A stretch of DNA of 64,000 nt from Mariprofundus sp. (lineage in GTDB: Bacteria; Pseudomonadota; Zetaproteobacteria; Mariprofundales; Mariprofundaceae), in NCBI GenBank assembly GCA_021772775.1, contig JAJFLH010000031.1, forward strand, positions 1 through 64,000, written 5' to 3'. This document shows, one piece after another, positions 53,816-63,918 of this stretch. The notes below the pieces were generated by a model. The model was given only the letters and a program-made list of their open reading frames with translations. It was not told where the DNA came from and did not search any database. The translations under genes were made by a program, and so were the position numbers. Position 1 is the stretch's first letter. Each line of letters begins with the position of its first letter.

Positions 53816-56587
53816 TTGGAACTGATAGGTACATATGATTGGTTGCTTGTTATTGTTTCCGTGATTGCAGCAACTTTTGCCTCATTTGTTGCATTGTCTG
53901 TGGTGCCACGTATTTACGATAGCAAGGAAGAGAGGCGTTCGTTGATCTGGGTTCTTGCCTTTGGTCTCTGTCTTGGAACAGGCATCTGGACCATGCACTT
54001 TATTGGCATGCTGGCATTTCATCTTCCCATACCTGTTGAATATGATCTCAAGTTAACCGTATTATCACTGCTACTGGCGGTCGTGGTCAGTGCTATCGCT
54101 ATTTCACCACTGCGTTCCGGTGGTGAGATGAAATTGTTTAGTCCTAAAACCCTCTTTATCGGCACTATGATGGGATTAGGTGTCGCATGCATGCACTACA
54201 CAGGCATGGCTGCGATGCGTCTGGATGCAACCATGCAGCATGAACCTCTCATTGTTGTCATAGCTATCAGCATTGCCATTATAGCCTCAACAGCAGCCTT
54301 ATTGATTGCAAATGGGGTTCGAGACACCCGAATCTTTAACCACTTGGGCATCAAGCTGCTTGCTGCCGTGATTATGGGGCTGGCAGTTTCATCGATGCAT
54401 TATACTGCGATGGCTGGCATGAATTTTTATGCGATAGAGGAACATCATATTTACTCGGAAGTAATTGATCCGATTGTATTGACGATTTTTATTCTCATTG
54501 TCACTTTTCTGGTACAGGGCGGTACTATTATCACTGCACTGATGGACGAAGCCTACAGTATTACAAAAAGGTCTGAATTGATTATGAAACGCCGTGCCGA
54601 TATCAATCAGGCACTCTCCGACATCCTTGCATTGGCGCTAAAAAACCTCTCATTGAACGATATTCTGCAGCAGGTACTGGATAGAATTCTGGATATCGAA
54701 TGGCTCTCCTTCGATAAAAAAGGCTGCATTTTTCTCACCCATGATAAAAAAAACAGCTTACATATGGCGGCTCAGCGTAATGTTTGCTCAGAAACGTTGA
54801 ATACATGCAATGAGGTGGCGTTTGGCTGCTGCCTTTGTGGGAAAGCAGCCGAAAGACAAATGCCAATTATGAAGAACTGCATTGATGAAGAGCATGAAAT
54901 TCATACGACAGATATGCAGGAGCATGGGCATTACTGCATTCCTATCTCTGCTTCTGATCACGTGCTTGGTGTTATTAATATCTACGTGAAACATGGACAA
55001 CAAAACGGTGACGACGAAATAAACTTTTTGAAATCTGCAGCCGATGCAGTCGCCAGCATTATCCAAAGCAAGAAACTGGAATCACAAGCCATCAAGATCT
55101 TTTCTGCGATTGATCAGGCTGGCGAAGCTGTACTGATTACCGATTACGATGGCGTCATCGAATACGTCAATCAGGCTTACTGTCACAATACCGGTTATAG
55201 TGATGAGGAGATCGTGGGTAGAAAACCTTCCATCACCAAAAGTGGTTATCAAGATAATGATTTATATCAACAGATGTGGATCACAATCAAAAGTGGCGAA
55301 GTTTGGCAGGGTGAAGTGACAGAAAGGCGCAAGGATGGTAGTTATTATCCAGCTATGCTGAGCATTTCACCGATTCGAAATGAGGGAGGGGAGATCACCC
55401 ATTTTGTTGGTATCCATGAAGATCTGAGTGAACACAAACAGCTTGAAGCACAGTTTCGCCAAGCCCAAAAAATGGAGGCATTGGGTACCCTGGTTGGTGG
55501 TATTGCACATGACTTTAATAACATGCTTGCGGGTATGGTAGGCAATCTTTTTCTGGTCAAAAAACGGGTTCAGGGTATGTCGGATGTAGAAGAGAAGATC
55601 AATCGGATTGAGAGTGTAAGTTTTCAAGCCGCCGATATGATCAAGCAGATGCTAATATTTGCACGCAGTGAACAAGTGGACATGAATACGATCTCTTTTA
55701 GCACCTTTATCAAAGAGATACTCAAGCTGCATCAGGTAGTGATACCGGACAATGTAAAACTGAATACAAATATAGGCACAAGTGCATTAAAAATAACCGG
55801 TAATCCTACCCAGCTTCAGCAGCTGTTACTGAACTTGGTCGGGAATGCAGTTGATGCTGTGCAGCAAGTGGAGAATCCAGTTATCACCTTGGCATTGGAA
55901 GAGACTGTTACTACAGACTCGTTCTGCGCAGCTCATCCAAATATAAAAGAGGGAACCTATGCTCATTTGAGCATTTCTGATAATGGTTATGGCATTGATG
56001 AAGAGCATCTTGAACGTATCTTTGATCCATTTTTTACGACCAAGGAGGTCGGTAAAGGCACAGGATTAGGTTTAGCGATGTCGGATACCATCGTGAAGTC
56101 CCATAAAGGTATCATTGAAGTAAATAGCGCAATGGAAAAGGGTAGCGAATTTCATATTTATCTGCCTCTTATTGAAGCGTCAACGGCATCTATTGAGAGC
56201 AATTCTCTTCACGCTGTGCCTGAAGGGCGGGGAGAGCGGATTCTGATTGTAGATGATAATGAAAGTCTTCGTGATACTACTGCTGAGGCCCTGGAATCGA
56301 GTGGTTACGCCACAATTGTCGCCGCAAATGGTCAAGAAGCTCTAGAGCTATATCAGTCCATCAAAGTTGATATTGTGCTGCTTGATGTTGTTATGCCTGT
56401 GATGGGAGGCGCAAAAGCGGCCCGAGCGATTCTCAATATTAACGCGCAAGCCAATATTATTTTCGCAACAGGTTATGACAAAGAGAGTTCACTGGCAGAA
56501 ATCGTTGGTTTGGAATCAATTCCAGTGCTTAGTAAGCCTTTTGAGATCAATCAGTTACTTAAGACTATTCACCTTTTGCTGAACTAA
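53816..56587 (+). CDS. Hybrid histidine kinase with MHYT sensor (MHYT, GAF, PAS, HisKA, HATPase, REC)
   Basis: 923 residues from TTG 53816, placed six bases after AAGGAGAG; the nearby ATG at 53812 is out of frame. Seven membrane helices carry the MHYT repeats ([37 protein letters not shown]), proposed to bind copper and sense oxygen, CO or NO. A GAF-like domain with several Cys (275-415) and a PAS domain (425-540) follow. HisKA has H565, then HATPase, then a receiver with D857. Its core resembles the kinase at 7784-10720 ([27 protein letters not shown]). Confidence 0.93.
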   Translation: MELIGTYDWLLVIVSVIAATFASFVALSVVPRIYDSKEERRSLIWVLAFGLCLGTGIWTMHFIGMLAFHLPIPVEYDLKLTVLSLLLAVVVSAIAISPLRSGGEMKLFSPKTLFIGTMMGLGVACMHYTGMAAMRLDATMQHEPLIVVIAISIAIIASTAALLIANGVRDTRIFNHLGIKLLAAVIMGLAVSSMHYTAMAGMNFYAIEEHHIYSEVIDPIVLTIFILIVTFLVQGGTIITALMDEAYSITKRSELIMKRRADINQALSDILALALKNLSLNDILQQVLDRILDIEWLSFDKKGCIFLTHDKKNSLHMAAQRNVCSETLNTCNEVAFGCCLCGKAAERQMPIMKNCIDEEHEIHTTDMQEHGHYCIPISASDHVLGVINIYVKHGQQNGDDEINFLKSAADAVASIIQSKKLESQAIKIFSAIDQAGEAVLITDYDGVIEYVNQAYCHNTGYSDEEIVGRKPSITKSGYQDNDLYQQMWITIKSGEVWQGEVTERRKDGSYYPAMLSISPIRNEGGEITHFVGIHEDLSEHKQLEAQFRQAQKMEALGTLVGGIAHDFNNMLAGMVGNLFLVKKRVQGMSDVEEKINRIESVSFQAADMIKQMLIFARSEQVDMNTISFSTFIKEILKLHQVVIPDNVKLNTNIGTSALKITGNPTQLQQLLLNLVGNAVDAVQQVENPVITLALEETVTTDSFCAAHPNIKEGTYAHLSISDNGYGIDEEHLERIFDPFFTTKEVGKGTGLGLAMSDTIVKSHKGIIEVNSAMEKGSEFHIYLPLIEASTASIESNSLHAVPEGRGERILIVDDNESLRDTTAEALESSGYATIVAANGQEALELYQSIKVDIVLLDVVMPVMGGAKAARAILNINAQANIIFATGYDKESSLAEIVGLESIPVLSKPFEINQLLKTIHLLLN

Positions 56588-56601
56588 AGATTTCTGGGGT
56601 A

Positions 56602-57699
56602 TCAGTTTCTCAGCAGTGCTTTGGCAACACCTTCATGCTTCAGAATTCCATCCCAGGTATTCACACCAGACATCAATGCTGAACACTCTTCTATGGCGAT
56701 ATCTAAGCCCTTATCGGCTAAGGCTTTGATATAGGGGAACGTTGCAAACCCCAGTGCTTCAGTACTACTTTGCGCGACCGAGGCTGGCAGGTTGGGCAAA
56801 CAACAATGGATGACACCTTCTTCAATATACGTCGGTTGGTCATATGAGGTGACGCGGCTGGTTTCACTCATGCCACCCTGATCAATCGCGACATCAACAA
56901 ACAGGCTACCGGGTTGCATGCTTGCGATCATTTCCCGGCTCATTAATGCAGGGGCATGCTCACCGGCGACTAAAACCGCACCAATCAGCACGTCACATGT
57001 AGGTAATAGTTTTTTCAATTGTTCAGGGCGATAAAGTTTGGTCCTGAGAGCACCATGAAATGCTTTATCTAAACTCATCAGACATGATTCATACTGATCA
57101 AAAATCACTACTTCTGCACCAAGACCTAAAGCAACTTGAGCGGCATGTCGTCCAACATTTCCACCACCAATAATAATTACCCGGCCTTGCTCGATTCCGC
57201 TAATACCACCCAGTAATTTCCCTCTGCCTGCAAACTCTCCCATACAGTTCTTTTGCAAGAAATGGGCTGCGAAAAGCATGGCTACGCGGCCTGCGATCTG
57301 GCTCATCGGAGCCAGTAAGGGCAATGATCTGTCGGGGAGTGCTACCGTTTCATAAGCGATAGCGCGTACGTTTTCTTTTAATAATACGTTTGCCAGCTCA
57401 GGTTCTCCTGCCAGATGAAGGTATGTGAACAGTCCGAGTTGAGGGCGTAAGAATTGATACTCTTGTGGTAATGGCTCTTTCACCTTCACCACCAAATCGA
57501 CATTCCAAATATCAATCGCACGTTCAAGCACTACGGCACCTGCAGCCTCATACATCGAATCACTGAAACCACTACCCAAACCGGCACTTTTTTCTACATA
57601 AATTTGATGTCCACTGTTAACAAGTTCAGTCACTCGGTTTGGTGTTAAAGCAACCCGAAATTCACCATTCTTTATCTCTTTTGGTATACCCATTTTCAT
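56602..57699 (-). CDS. ald: Alanine dehydrogenase
   Basis: 365 residues from ATG 57699, preceded by CGAGG; the frame is open for 64 more codons that look non-coding. The motifs MGIPKEIKNGEFRVALTP, VKVKEPLPQEY, AGRVAMLFAAHFLQ, the Rossmann loop IIGGGNVGRHAAQVALGLGA and DVAIDQGGM are those of Ald. It interconverts alanine and pyruvate with NAD and ammonia. It is convergent with the MHYT kinase gene (14 bases apart). Confidence 0.95.
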   Translation of the reverse strand: MKMGIPKEIKNGEFRVALTPNRVTELVNSGHQIYVEKSAGLGSGFSDSMYEAAGAVVLERAIDIWNVDLVVKVKEPLPQEYQFLRPQLGLFTYLHLAGEPELANVLLKENVRAIAYETVALPDRSLPLLAPMSQIAGRVAMLFAAHFLQKNCMGEFAGRGKLLGGISGIEQGRVIIIGGGNVGRHAAQVALGLGAEVVIFDQYESCLMSLDKAFHGALRTKLYRPEQLKKLLPTCDVLIGAVLVAGEHAPALMSREMIASMQPGSLFVDVAIDQGGMSETSRVTSYDQPTYIEEGVIHCCLPNLPASVAQSSTEALGFATFPYIKALADKGLDIAIEECSALMSGVNTWDGILKHEGVAKALLRN

Positions 57700-57730
57700 A
57701 TAGTCAGCCTCGATAGCATGATAATATGAT

Positions 57731-57747
57731 GTTTTATTCAATAAAAC
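57731..57747. promoter_or_regulatory. AT-rich palindrome upstream of ald
   Basis: GTTTTATT-C-AATAAAAC is a perfect dyad about 30 bases before the ald start, in operator position. Lrp/AsnC-type regulators often control ald, but the regulator here is unknown. Confidence 0.4.
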
Positions 57748-57950
57748 AAAATAACTTTGTAGCGCTAAGCCAAATGATTCGTGAATTTTTGTGAGGGTCA
57801 GGGGGGGATCCGTGCTCACAGCAGGCTGACAAGGTGAATGGGCGTTTGCGCAGAGAGGGGGCCTAGGCGCGTTACAGGCAGGCGAGGCCAAGGTTGTTAT
57901 TATAAATCTATATGGACTGAAGAAAATTAATTAGAAAAGGAACCTGGTTT

Positions 57951-57976
57951 AGCCCATCCGAGTAAAGAGATGGGCT
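57951..57976 (-). terminator. Hairpin after the small His-rich gene
   Basis: AGCCCATC (57951-57958) pairs with GATGGGCT (57969-57976), 20 bases past the small gene's stop. There is no clear T-run directly after it, so terminator function is only likely. Confidence 0.45.
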
Positions 57977-57996
57977 GACAGACTGATCGTCGTTAC

Positions 57997-58152
57997 TTAG
58001 CTCATGCCAAGCATGATGAAGAGAATAAGCGCCATCATGCCGACTGCAATTAGTAACGAGGCTTTGACGTCATTCCGATATTGCTTTGGTATGACATCGA
58101 AAACTGAGTGTGCATGATGGCCATTGTGGTAATGGTGTATAACTGTTGGCAT
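57997..58152 (-). CDS. Small His-rich single-helix membrane protein (51 residues)
   Basis: The open frame from ATG 58152 has an AGGAGG site seven bases upstream. The N-terminal third is His-rich (MPTVIHHYHNGHHAHSVFD). The C-terminal third is one hydrophobic helix (LLIAVGMMALILFIMLGMS). The N-terminal part could bind zinc, copper or nickel. It is divergent from a CDF metal exporter whose own N-terminus is also His-rich, which suggests a shared metal theme. I recognise no named family; the start site and helix make a real gene likely. Confidence 0.7.
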   Translation of the reverse strand: MPTVIHHYHNGHHAHSVFDVIPKQYRNDVKASLLIAVGMMALILFIMLGMS

Positions 58153-58409
58153 TTTATCCTCCTATTTTAATGAATGAATAACATATTTCTTGCGTTATTC
58201 GTTTCACTCCTACTTTGTCATGATTCAATGATCTGCTCGTTGGGGGATAGAACAATACGACTTTAGTATGATCTGTGATGTATAACGTGATGAGGAAATG
58301 AGTAGGAGTGTTGCGATAGATTTAATGCTCTCCTTTTTTCATAAGGGGTTGAATCAGATTACGTTTTTTGATGGAGTCAAGATCCATGCAGTGAATAGGA
58401 GTGACTTTA

Positions 58410-59309
58410 GTGTCTGGACACCATCACCATCGACATGATGAACATGCGCATCATCACCATTTGAATATGGCGCTGGCTTTGACTGCTCTGTTTGCCATTG
58501 TGGAATTTGCTGGTGGGTGGATCTCTAACTCGCTGGCACTGCTGGCTGATGCAGTGCATATGAGCTCGGATGTGGTTGCACTCGGCATAGCTGCTTTTGC
58601 AGGACGTCTGGCTATGCGGCCTGCAGATCATAGCATGACTTATGGTTATGGACGGGCGAGGGTACTTGCAGCTCAAGCCAATGGGGTGGCACTCTGGTTT
58701 TTGAGTGGGTGGATCGTTTGGGAAGCCTTCGGGCGTCTTCTTGAGCCCCCCGAAGTAGAGGGCTGGATTGTCATTACAGTGGGCTTTGTAGGGCTGCTAG
58801 TAAACCTGATAATTTTGAAGTGGCTACATGGTGCACGCGATATCAATACGCGAGCGGCATACTGGCATGTGATTGGTGATGCACTTGGCTCAGTTGCAGC
58901 AATTGTCTCCGGTATTGTTATCATTTTTACCGCATGGATGCCTATCGATCCCATTCTTTCATTTTTAGTGGCGACTATTCTTGCCTGGGGTGGATGGAAT
59001 CTGTTGTCTGAAACAACAGCTGAGTTGATGGAGGCGGCGCCTTCGAATGTCGATATGCTGATGTTGGAAAAACAGATGTGTGATGTGCAAGGGGTCTCGG
59101 CAACTCACCATATTCATATATGGAAACTTCCCGGTGGTGGATTAGCGCTCTCAGCTCATATTATAGTCGAACAGCTTGATCAGTGGGATCAGACGCTTGC
59201 TGAACTGCAGCAGGCTCTGCAGGAAATTGGGCTGGAGCATATTACGCTACAGCCTGAATCCGGGCATGAGAGCTGTCATCATCATTGTTGTGAAGCTTGT
59301 GAACACTGA
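58410..59309 (+). CDS. Cation diffusion facilitator (CzcD/ZitB-like metal exporter)
   Basis: 299 residues from GTG 58410, which has AGGAG eight bases upstream; the GTG at 58401 is too close to that site. A His-rich N-terminus (SGHHHHRHDEHAHHHH) precedes six membrane helices. The metal-binding pairs are in LLADAVHMSSDV (helix 2) and HVIGDALGS (helix 5), the HxxxD pattern of zinc exporters. A C-terminal cytoplasmic domain ends in CHHHCCEACEH, probably another metal site. It should export zinc, cadmium or cobalt by proton exchange. Confidence 0.94.
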   Translation: MSGHHHHRHDEHAHHHHLNMALALTALFAIVEFAGGWISNSLALLADAVHMSSDVVALGIAAFAGRLAMRPADHSMTYGYGRARVLAAQANGVALWFLSGWIVWEAFGRLLEPPEVEGWIVITVGFVGLLVNLIILKWLHGARDINTRAAYWHVIGDALGSVAAIVSGIVIIFTAWMPIDPILSFLVATILAWGGWNLLSETTAELMEAAPSNVDMLMLEKQMCDVQGVSATHHIHIWKLPGGGLALSAHIIVEQLDQWDQTLAELQQALQEIGLEHITLQPESGHESCHHHCCEACEH

Positions 59310-59360
59310 ATTCATCAAACTATTTAGCGTTGATGTTTAGCCAATGGGCATAGTGAGGCT

Positions 59361-59849
59361 ATGATCTTGCAAAGAATAACGATTGAACAGCTTCTATGGT
59401 TTATCTCATCACTACTGCTCATCAGTGGTATGGTGATGCCGATGTTTTCGTTTCAGAAGTTTTATATATTCAACGATACATTTTCATTGCTGGGGGGGAT
59501 TTCTCATCTGCTGCAGCAAGGCGAGCTACTACTATTTCTGTTTCTCTTCTGTTTTAGCATAGCGCTGCCAAGTTACAAAATAGTGCTCTCCTATCTGCTG
59601 GTGAGTCATCGCATCAAAGATACAGCATATAAAATGAAAACAATAAAGCGATTGCTTATTATTGCCAAATGGTCGATGGCAGATGTGTTTGTCATTGCTG
59701 TTCTAGCAGCTACGGTGAAGCTCGATATGATCGCCACTATAGAAGTGCATGCCGGGCTGTTTGTCTTTGCTGCAGGCGTGATTATCAGCATGATAGTGGT
59801 GCAGAGACTGCTTTCTGATTATGAATTAAAACCTGTTTGCCGCGATTAA
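59361..59849 (+). CDS. PqiA-like membrane protein (single domain)
   Basis: 162 residues from ATG 59361. Four membrane helices are visible, with the family stretch IAKWSMADVFVIAVLAATVKL and a C-terminal helix GLFVFAAGVIISMIVVQRLL. PqiA proteins work with MCE-domain proteins in lipid transport across the envelope, but usually have two such domains. No MCE gene is adjacent. It lies 50 bases after the metal exporter and is convergent with the HD-GYP gene. Confidence 0.85.
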   Translation: MILQRITIEQLLWFISSLLLISGMVMPMFSFQKFYIFNDTFSLLGGISHLLQQGELLLFLFLFCFSIALPSYKIVLSYLLVSHRIKDTAYKMKTIKRLLIIAKWSMADVFVIAVLAATVKLDMIATIEVHAGLFVFAAGVIISMIVVQRLLSDYELKPVCRD

Positions 59850-59858
59850 CCGCCTTGT

Positions 59859-60461
59859 TCAATCACCTTTATTGGAGAGAGCGCCTTTGCATAGTATGGA
59901 TGCTGCAATTTCAGCAATTCTTGGATCGAACTGAGTACCTGCATTTTCTTTTAATTGCTCAAGGCAATATGAAATAGGGCGAGCTCGACGGTATGATCTG
60001 TTTTTGGTCATCGCATCAATGGCTTTGGCAACGGCAATAAAGCGAGAGCCAACTGGAATCTGATCTCTTTTTAGCTTGTCAGGGTAACCATCACCATCCC
60101 AGCGTTCACCGTGATGTAAAATGATTTCGCGTTCCTCTTTTAATGATTTGATTGAAGCAAGGATAGTGGCTGCAACTTCTGGAGCGCGTTGAATTAATTT
60201 GCGTTCTTCCGGCGTTAAACGGCCATTTTTCAGCAGGATTGCATCAGGAATACTGACCATACCAATGTCGTGCAGTAGTGCGGCATTATAGATGATCTGT
60301 TTTTGCTCATCGTCAATTTTAAATCTGGAAATGAGATGTTTGACAATACCTGCGACGCGAATGGAGTGATCTTTGGAATACAAGTCTCTGGCTTCCAGAG
60401 CGGCAACGAGTGCTGATAGTGCTTCATTTACATCTGCCTTATTTGAATAATCGCTAGGCAT
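59859..60461 (-). CDS. HD-GYP domain phosphodiesterase
   Basis: 200 residues from ATG 60461. The HD motif is in AALLHDIGM and the GYP motif in ILHHGERWDGDGYPDKL, so it should hydrolyse cyclic di-GMP. DHSIRVAGI supplies a further metal His. The protein is only the catalytic domain with no sensor. It could oppose the diguanylate cyclase at 4415-5461. It is divergent from queG. Confidence 0.93.
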   Translation of the reverse strand: MPSDYSNKADVNEALSALVAALEARDLYSKDHSIRVAGIVKHLISRFKIDDEQKQIIYNAALLHDIGMVSIPDAILLKNGRLTPEERKLIQRAPEVAATILASIKSLKEEREIILHHGERWDGDGYPDKLKRDQIPVGSRFIAVAKAIDAMTKNRSYRRARPISYCLEQLKENAGTQFDPRIAEIAASILCKGALSNKGD

Positions 60462-60584
60462 TTTTTCTCCCGAATACGAACTTAAATAATGATGAGTATA
60501 TTACAGACCGTTGGAACAATACTCTATCTTTATTCCATGTGCTATGTCGATGCGGCATGTCTGTTGATGTGTCAGTGTACGGGC

Positions 60585-61784
60585 ATGGCAATGGATGATT
60601 TGAAGGGGATGATTCGGGAAAAAGCAATAGAGCATGGCTTTAAGCTGTGCCGTATTACTTCCCCTCAACTTGATAATAGACATATACAGGGGCTGCAAAA
60701 CTGGATTGATGCAGATATGCAGGCTGATATGAACTGGATGGCCGAAGAGGTTCGTTTGCAGCGTCGCAAGCAGCCCGAATCCATGCTGCCAGATGTTCAA
60801 TCTGTGATTACTGTGGCTATGCCCTATACTCCACCGGCTTATTCGCTTGATGAAGCCTGTCATGCTGAAGGGCAGGGGGTGATTTCGGCCTATGCACATG
60901 GTGATGATTATCATGATCTGATGAAAAAGCGCCTGAAAGCATTGGCTGCAGATCTTGATGTCATATTAGGTAGACATGATCAACGGGTATTTGTCGATAC
61001 CGCGCCCGTGTTGGAGCACGCTTTGGCAGAGGCTTCCGGGCTTGGCTGGCAGGGTAAACATACATTAACTATTCAGCGTGATATGGGGTCTTGGTTTCTG
61101 CTGGGTGAAATCTTTACAACGGCTGAAATTGAAGTTGATGAGGTCGCTAAAAACCATTGTGGAAGCTGTTCTGCATGCATCAATATTTGTCCGACGGGGG
61201 CTATTGTTGACCCTTATGTGGTGGATGCTCGACTGTGCATCTCTTATCTAACCATTGAGTACGATGGTTTTATTTCGCATCATCTGAGAGCGTTGATGGG
61301 AAACCGCATTTACGGCTGTGATGATTGCCAAATGGTCTGCCCGTGGAATAGCCATGCATCCCAGGTTACACTACGATTGCATGATCAAAATGAGTGGAAT
61401 GATCCCCTTAAACCGAGGGGGGAGAATCATCTGCCTGATCTTGCTAGCTTGCTGCACCTTGATGAGGATGGTTTTCGAAAATTATTTCGCAAGTCACCGA
61501 TCAAACGCAGCAAACGTGCCGGACTATTACGTAATGTTTGTATTGCCATGGGAAACTCTGGCAATACGCTGTTTGTTGATGATCTGATTACTGTGCTTGC
61601 TGATGATGAAATATTGATTCGCGGTCATGCTGCATGGGCTTTGGGTCGCTTGAGTGATACCGAAAACTATCATCGTATAGGGACCGAATTATCTCACTAT
61701 TCTCAACGTGAAGAGAGTAGTGTTGTGCTTGAAGAGATGAATATAACTATTGAATACTTAAGGAGTAAATATGACTATACCTAA
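60585..61784 (+). CDS. queG: Epoxyqueuosine reductase QueG
   Basis: 399 residues from ATG 60585 (ATG 60591 also possible); the open frame starts at 60489 but the extra part lacks homology. The cobalamin-binding N-domain has VITVAMPYTPPAY and the catalytic Asp region FVDTAPVLEHALA. Two 4Fe-4S motifs follow (CGSCSACINICPTGAI and YGCDDCQMVCPWN), then HEAT-like repeats to the end. It performs the last step of queuosine tRNA modification. Its stop overlaps gph by 14 bases. Confidence 0.95.
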   Translation: MAMDDLKGMIREKAIEHGFKLCRITSPQLDNRHIQGLQNWIDADMQADMNWMAEEVRLQRRKQPESMLPDVQSVITVAMPYTPPAYSLDEACHAEGQGVISAYAHGDDYHDLMKKRLKALAADLDVILGRHDQRVFVDTAPVLEHALAEASGLGWQGKHTLTIQRDMGSWFLLGEIFTTAEIEVDEVAKNHCGSCSACINICPTGAIVDPYVVDARLCISYLTIEYDGFISHHLRALMGNRIYGCDDCQMVCPWNSHASQVTLRLHDQNEWNDPLKPRGENHLPDLASLLHLDEDGFRKLFRKSPIKRSKRAGLLRNVCIAMGNSGNTLFVDDLITVLADDEILIRGHAAWALGRLSDTENYHRIGTELSHYSQREESSVVLEEMNITIEYLRSKYDYT

Positions 61785-62430
61785 GGCTTTTATTTTTGAC
61801 CTGGATGGTACGCTGGTGGATGCGTTGCCTGATATTCAGGCTAATGCCAACCGTGCATTGGAGTCGCTTGGTTATGATTTGCGTTTGTCGCTGGCTGATA
61901 CTCAGCCACATGTTGGTGGTGGCGCTCATAAGCTCGCTTCTAACGTGCTTGGGCTGCCGATGGAGCATGATGAAACCATGGCGCTGTATCATGCGTTTGC
62001 CGATATTTATGAACAGAACCCGGCTGAATTTGGCAAACCATTTCCCGGTGTAATGGATGTGCTGGATATATTAAAAGGTAAGGGTATTCCAATGTCATGC
62101 GTGACCGCAAAACCTGCAAAAGCACGTGTGAAAGTACTCGATCAAATGGGGCTAACACCTTATTTGACTTTGGCACTTTCGCCTGAAGATGGTTTTGCCA
62201 AGAAACCTGCTCCGGATATGCTATTGGAGTGCTGTAAAGCGATGGGTGTGGATGCTTCCGAAACTGTCATGGTTGGGGACACGCGTTTTGATGTTGAAGC
62301 TGGTTTTAATGCTTGCTGTCAAACCGTCGCATTTGCTGAACATGGTTATCAGGATGTGCCGGCTGAATATGCTGATCGGGTGGTGTCATTGCCTAAGTTC
62401 ACTGATCTGTTGGAGCTGCTGGAAATATGA
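61771..62430 (+). CDS. gph: Phosphoglycolate phosphatase-like HAD hydrolase
   Basis: 219 residues from ATG 61771. HAD motif I is FIFDLDGTLVDALPDI, with the lysine in FAKKPAPDMLLEC and motif IV in MVGDTRFDVEAG. The cap domain has the type 1 form. Gph removes phosphoglycolate formed by DNA repair or RuBisCO oxygenation. The chain overlaps queG and thiE; other HAD phosphatase substrates are possible. Confidence 0.88.
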   Translation: MTIPKAFIFDLDGTLVDALPDIQANANRALESLGYDLRLSLADTQPHVGGGAHKLASNVLGLPMEHDETMALYHAFADIYEQNPAEFGKPFPGVMDVLDILKGKGIPMSCVTAKPAKARVKVLDQMGLTPYLTLALSPEDGFAKKPAPDMLLECCKAMGVDASETVMVGDTRFDVEAGFNACCQTVAFAEHGYQDVPAEYADRVVSLPKFTDLLELLEI

Positions 62431-63071
62431 GAACAGACCTCACCGGTATCTATGGTATTTTACCTGCTGACCTGGAAACTGATGAGCTGTTGGAAAAGGC
62501 GGAGGCTGCTCTAAAGGGCGGTCTCCGCATTCTTCAATTTCGCGACAAGAAACAAGGTTATAAACGTCAACTCAAACGTGCCAAAGCATTGCGCCAGTTA
62601 AGCCGTGATTATGGCGCTGTTTTTATCATCAACGATTCAGTCACATTGGCTCAGGATGCTGATGCGGATGGGGTGCATTTGGGCCGTGATGATGCCCCCA
62701 ATTTGATTCAGTTAAGAACTCAGGTGGGCGATGACTTTATCATCGGTATTACCTGCCGGGCTGATGCCGGGTTTGCGACATCAGCACTAAGAGATGGTGC
62801 CGATTATGTCTCTTTCGGTGCGGTATGGGCGACATCATCGAAGCCTGAAGTGCCGGCGATTGGTCTCAATCGTGTAATCAAAGCACGGCAAATGTTCCCG
62901 GACAGTCATATCTGCGCAATTGGCGGAATCACTGCTGATAATATCGAGGCAGTCAAAGCTTCTGGAGCTGATTGTGCGGCGGTGATTTCCGGTCTGTTTG
63001 CTGCCGATGATGTTGAAAGAGAAGCGGAAAAGTTGATCGAACTGTGGGGAGTCCATGAATCCATCAACTGA
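62427..63071 (+). CDS. thiE: Thiamine-phosphate synthase
   Basis: 214 residues from ATG 62427. The barrel has LQFRDKKQ, VFIINDSVTLAQDADADGVHLG, YVSFGAVWATSSKP and AIGGITADNIEAVKASGADC, covering the phosphate and pyrimidine sites. It joins the hydroxymethylpyrimidine and thiazole phosphates. It overlaps gph and thiD by a few bases. No TPP riboswitch is seen upstream of this run. Confidence 0.95.
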   Translation: MRTDLTGIYGILPADLETDELLEKAEAALKGGLRILQFRDKKQGYKRQLKRAKALRQLSRDYGAVFIINDSVTLAQDADADGVHLGRDDAPNLIQLRTQVGDDFIIGITCRADAGFATSALRDGADYVSFGAVWATSSKPEVPAIGLNRVIKARQMFPDSHICAIGGITADNIEAVKASGADCAAVISGLFAADDVEREAEKLIELWGVHESIN

Positions 63072-63807
63072 TTCGAATAGAGTCGTCTGTTTAACGATTG
63101 GTGGTTCAGACTCTTGCGGTGGTGCTGGTATTCAAGCTGATCTGCGTGTGTTTGAATCATTGGGAGTGCGCGGTTGCTCTGCGACAACCGCTTTAACAGC
63201 TCAAAACCCTGAGCGTATCAGTAGAATCGAAGCGGTATCTTTGGCGCAACTCGATGCCGAAATCCATGCAGTGTTTGATTATTATAATGTTGTGGCAATA
63301 AAAACAGGCATGTTGTTTGATGTTGAGCATATCTCCCTGATTTCAGCCTTGTTACACGAACGCCACACTGGCGTGCTCGTTGTTGATCCGGTCATGGTAT
63401 CCAGTAGTGGGAAACGTCTCTTGCAGAAGAGTGCCATTGATACGGTTAAACAAGCGCTGTTACCAATGACGACACTACTCACTCCCAATCTGGATGAAGC
63501 CGCTGTACTGTTAGGTGAATCTGTAACAGATGCGACTCAAGCGGCAAACAAGCTGGTTGATCAGCTCGGCTGTGCTGTACTGCTTAAGGGTGGCCATGCA
63601 GATGCAGATACTCTGGTCGATCTACTGTGCGATTCAGATGGGGTGATACATTCCTTTGAACATTCGCGCCAAGTCTGGTCGACAGATCAATTGCACGGTA
63701 CGGGCTGTCGTTTGGCATCGGCAGTCACCGCTCATTTAGCCAACAATTGCCCTCTCAAACAGGCGGTGGAAAACGCGATTGATTATTTGCAGGGTAGGGC
63801 TTCCTAA
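63055..63807 (+). CDS. thiD: Hydroxymethylpyrimidine/phosphomethylpyrimidine kinase
   Basis: 250 residues from ATG 63055, with GGAG just upstream. The ribokinase-like fold has TIGGSDSCGGAGIQADLRVF, KTGMLFDVEHI, VVDPVMVSSSGKRLL and LHGTGCRLASAVTAHL with the catalytic Asp replaced by the family's Cys/Gly form. It phosphorylates hydroxymethylpyrimidine twice for thiamine synthesis. The gene follows thiE with 17 bases overlap. Confidence 0.95.
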   Translation: MNPSTDSNRVVCLTIGGSDSCGGAGIQADLRVFESLGVRGCSATTALTAQNPERISRIEAVSLAQLDAEIHAVFDYYNVVAIKTGMLFDVEHISLISALLHERHTGVLVVDPVMVSSSGKRLLQKSAIDTVKQALLPMTTLLTPNLDEAAVLLGESVTDATQAANKLVDQLGCAVLLKGGHADADTLVDLLCDSDGVIHSFEHSRQVWSTDQLHGTGCRLASAVTAHLANNCPLKQAVENAIDYLQGRAS

Positions 63808-63918
63808 TAGATTTTCGCTTTCATTGGACTATCATTATCAATATCGGCATGCTTTTCTCTAGTAACTTTAACAGGTAAGTTGTTTTATATTATATAGTAT
63901 GGAAAGGGGATATGAATT

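Noticed and set aside
62427-63807. TPP riboswitch for thiE/thiD
   Set aside because: The genes overlap their upstream neighbours, and no TPP aptamer motifs are seen before queG or gph.
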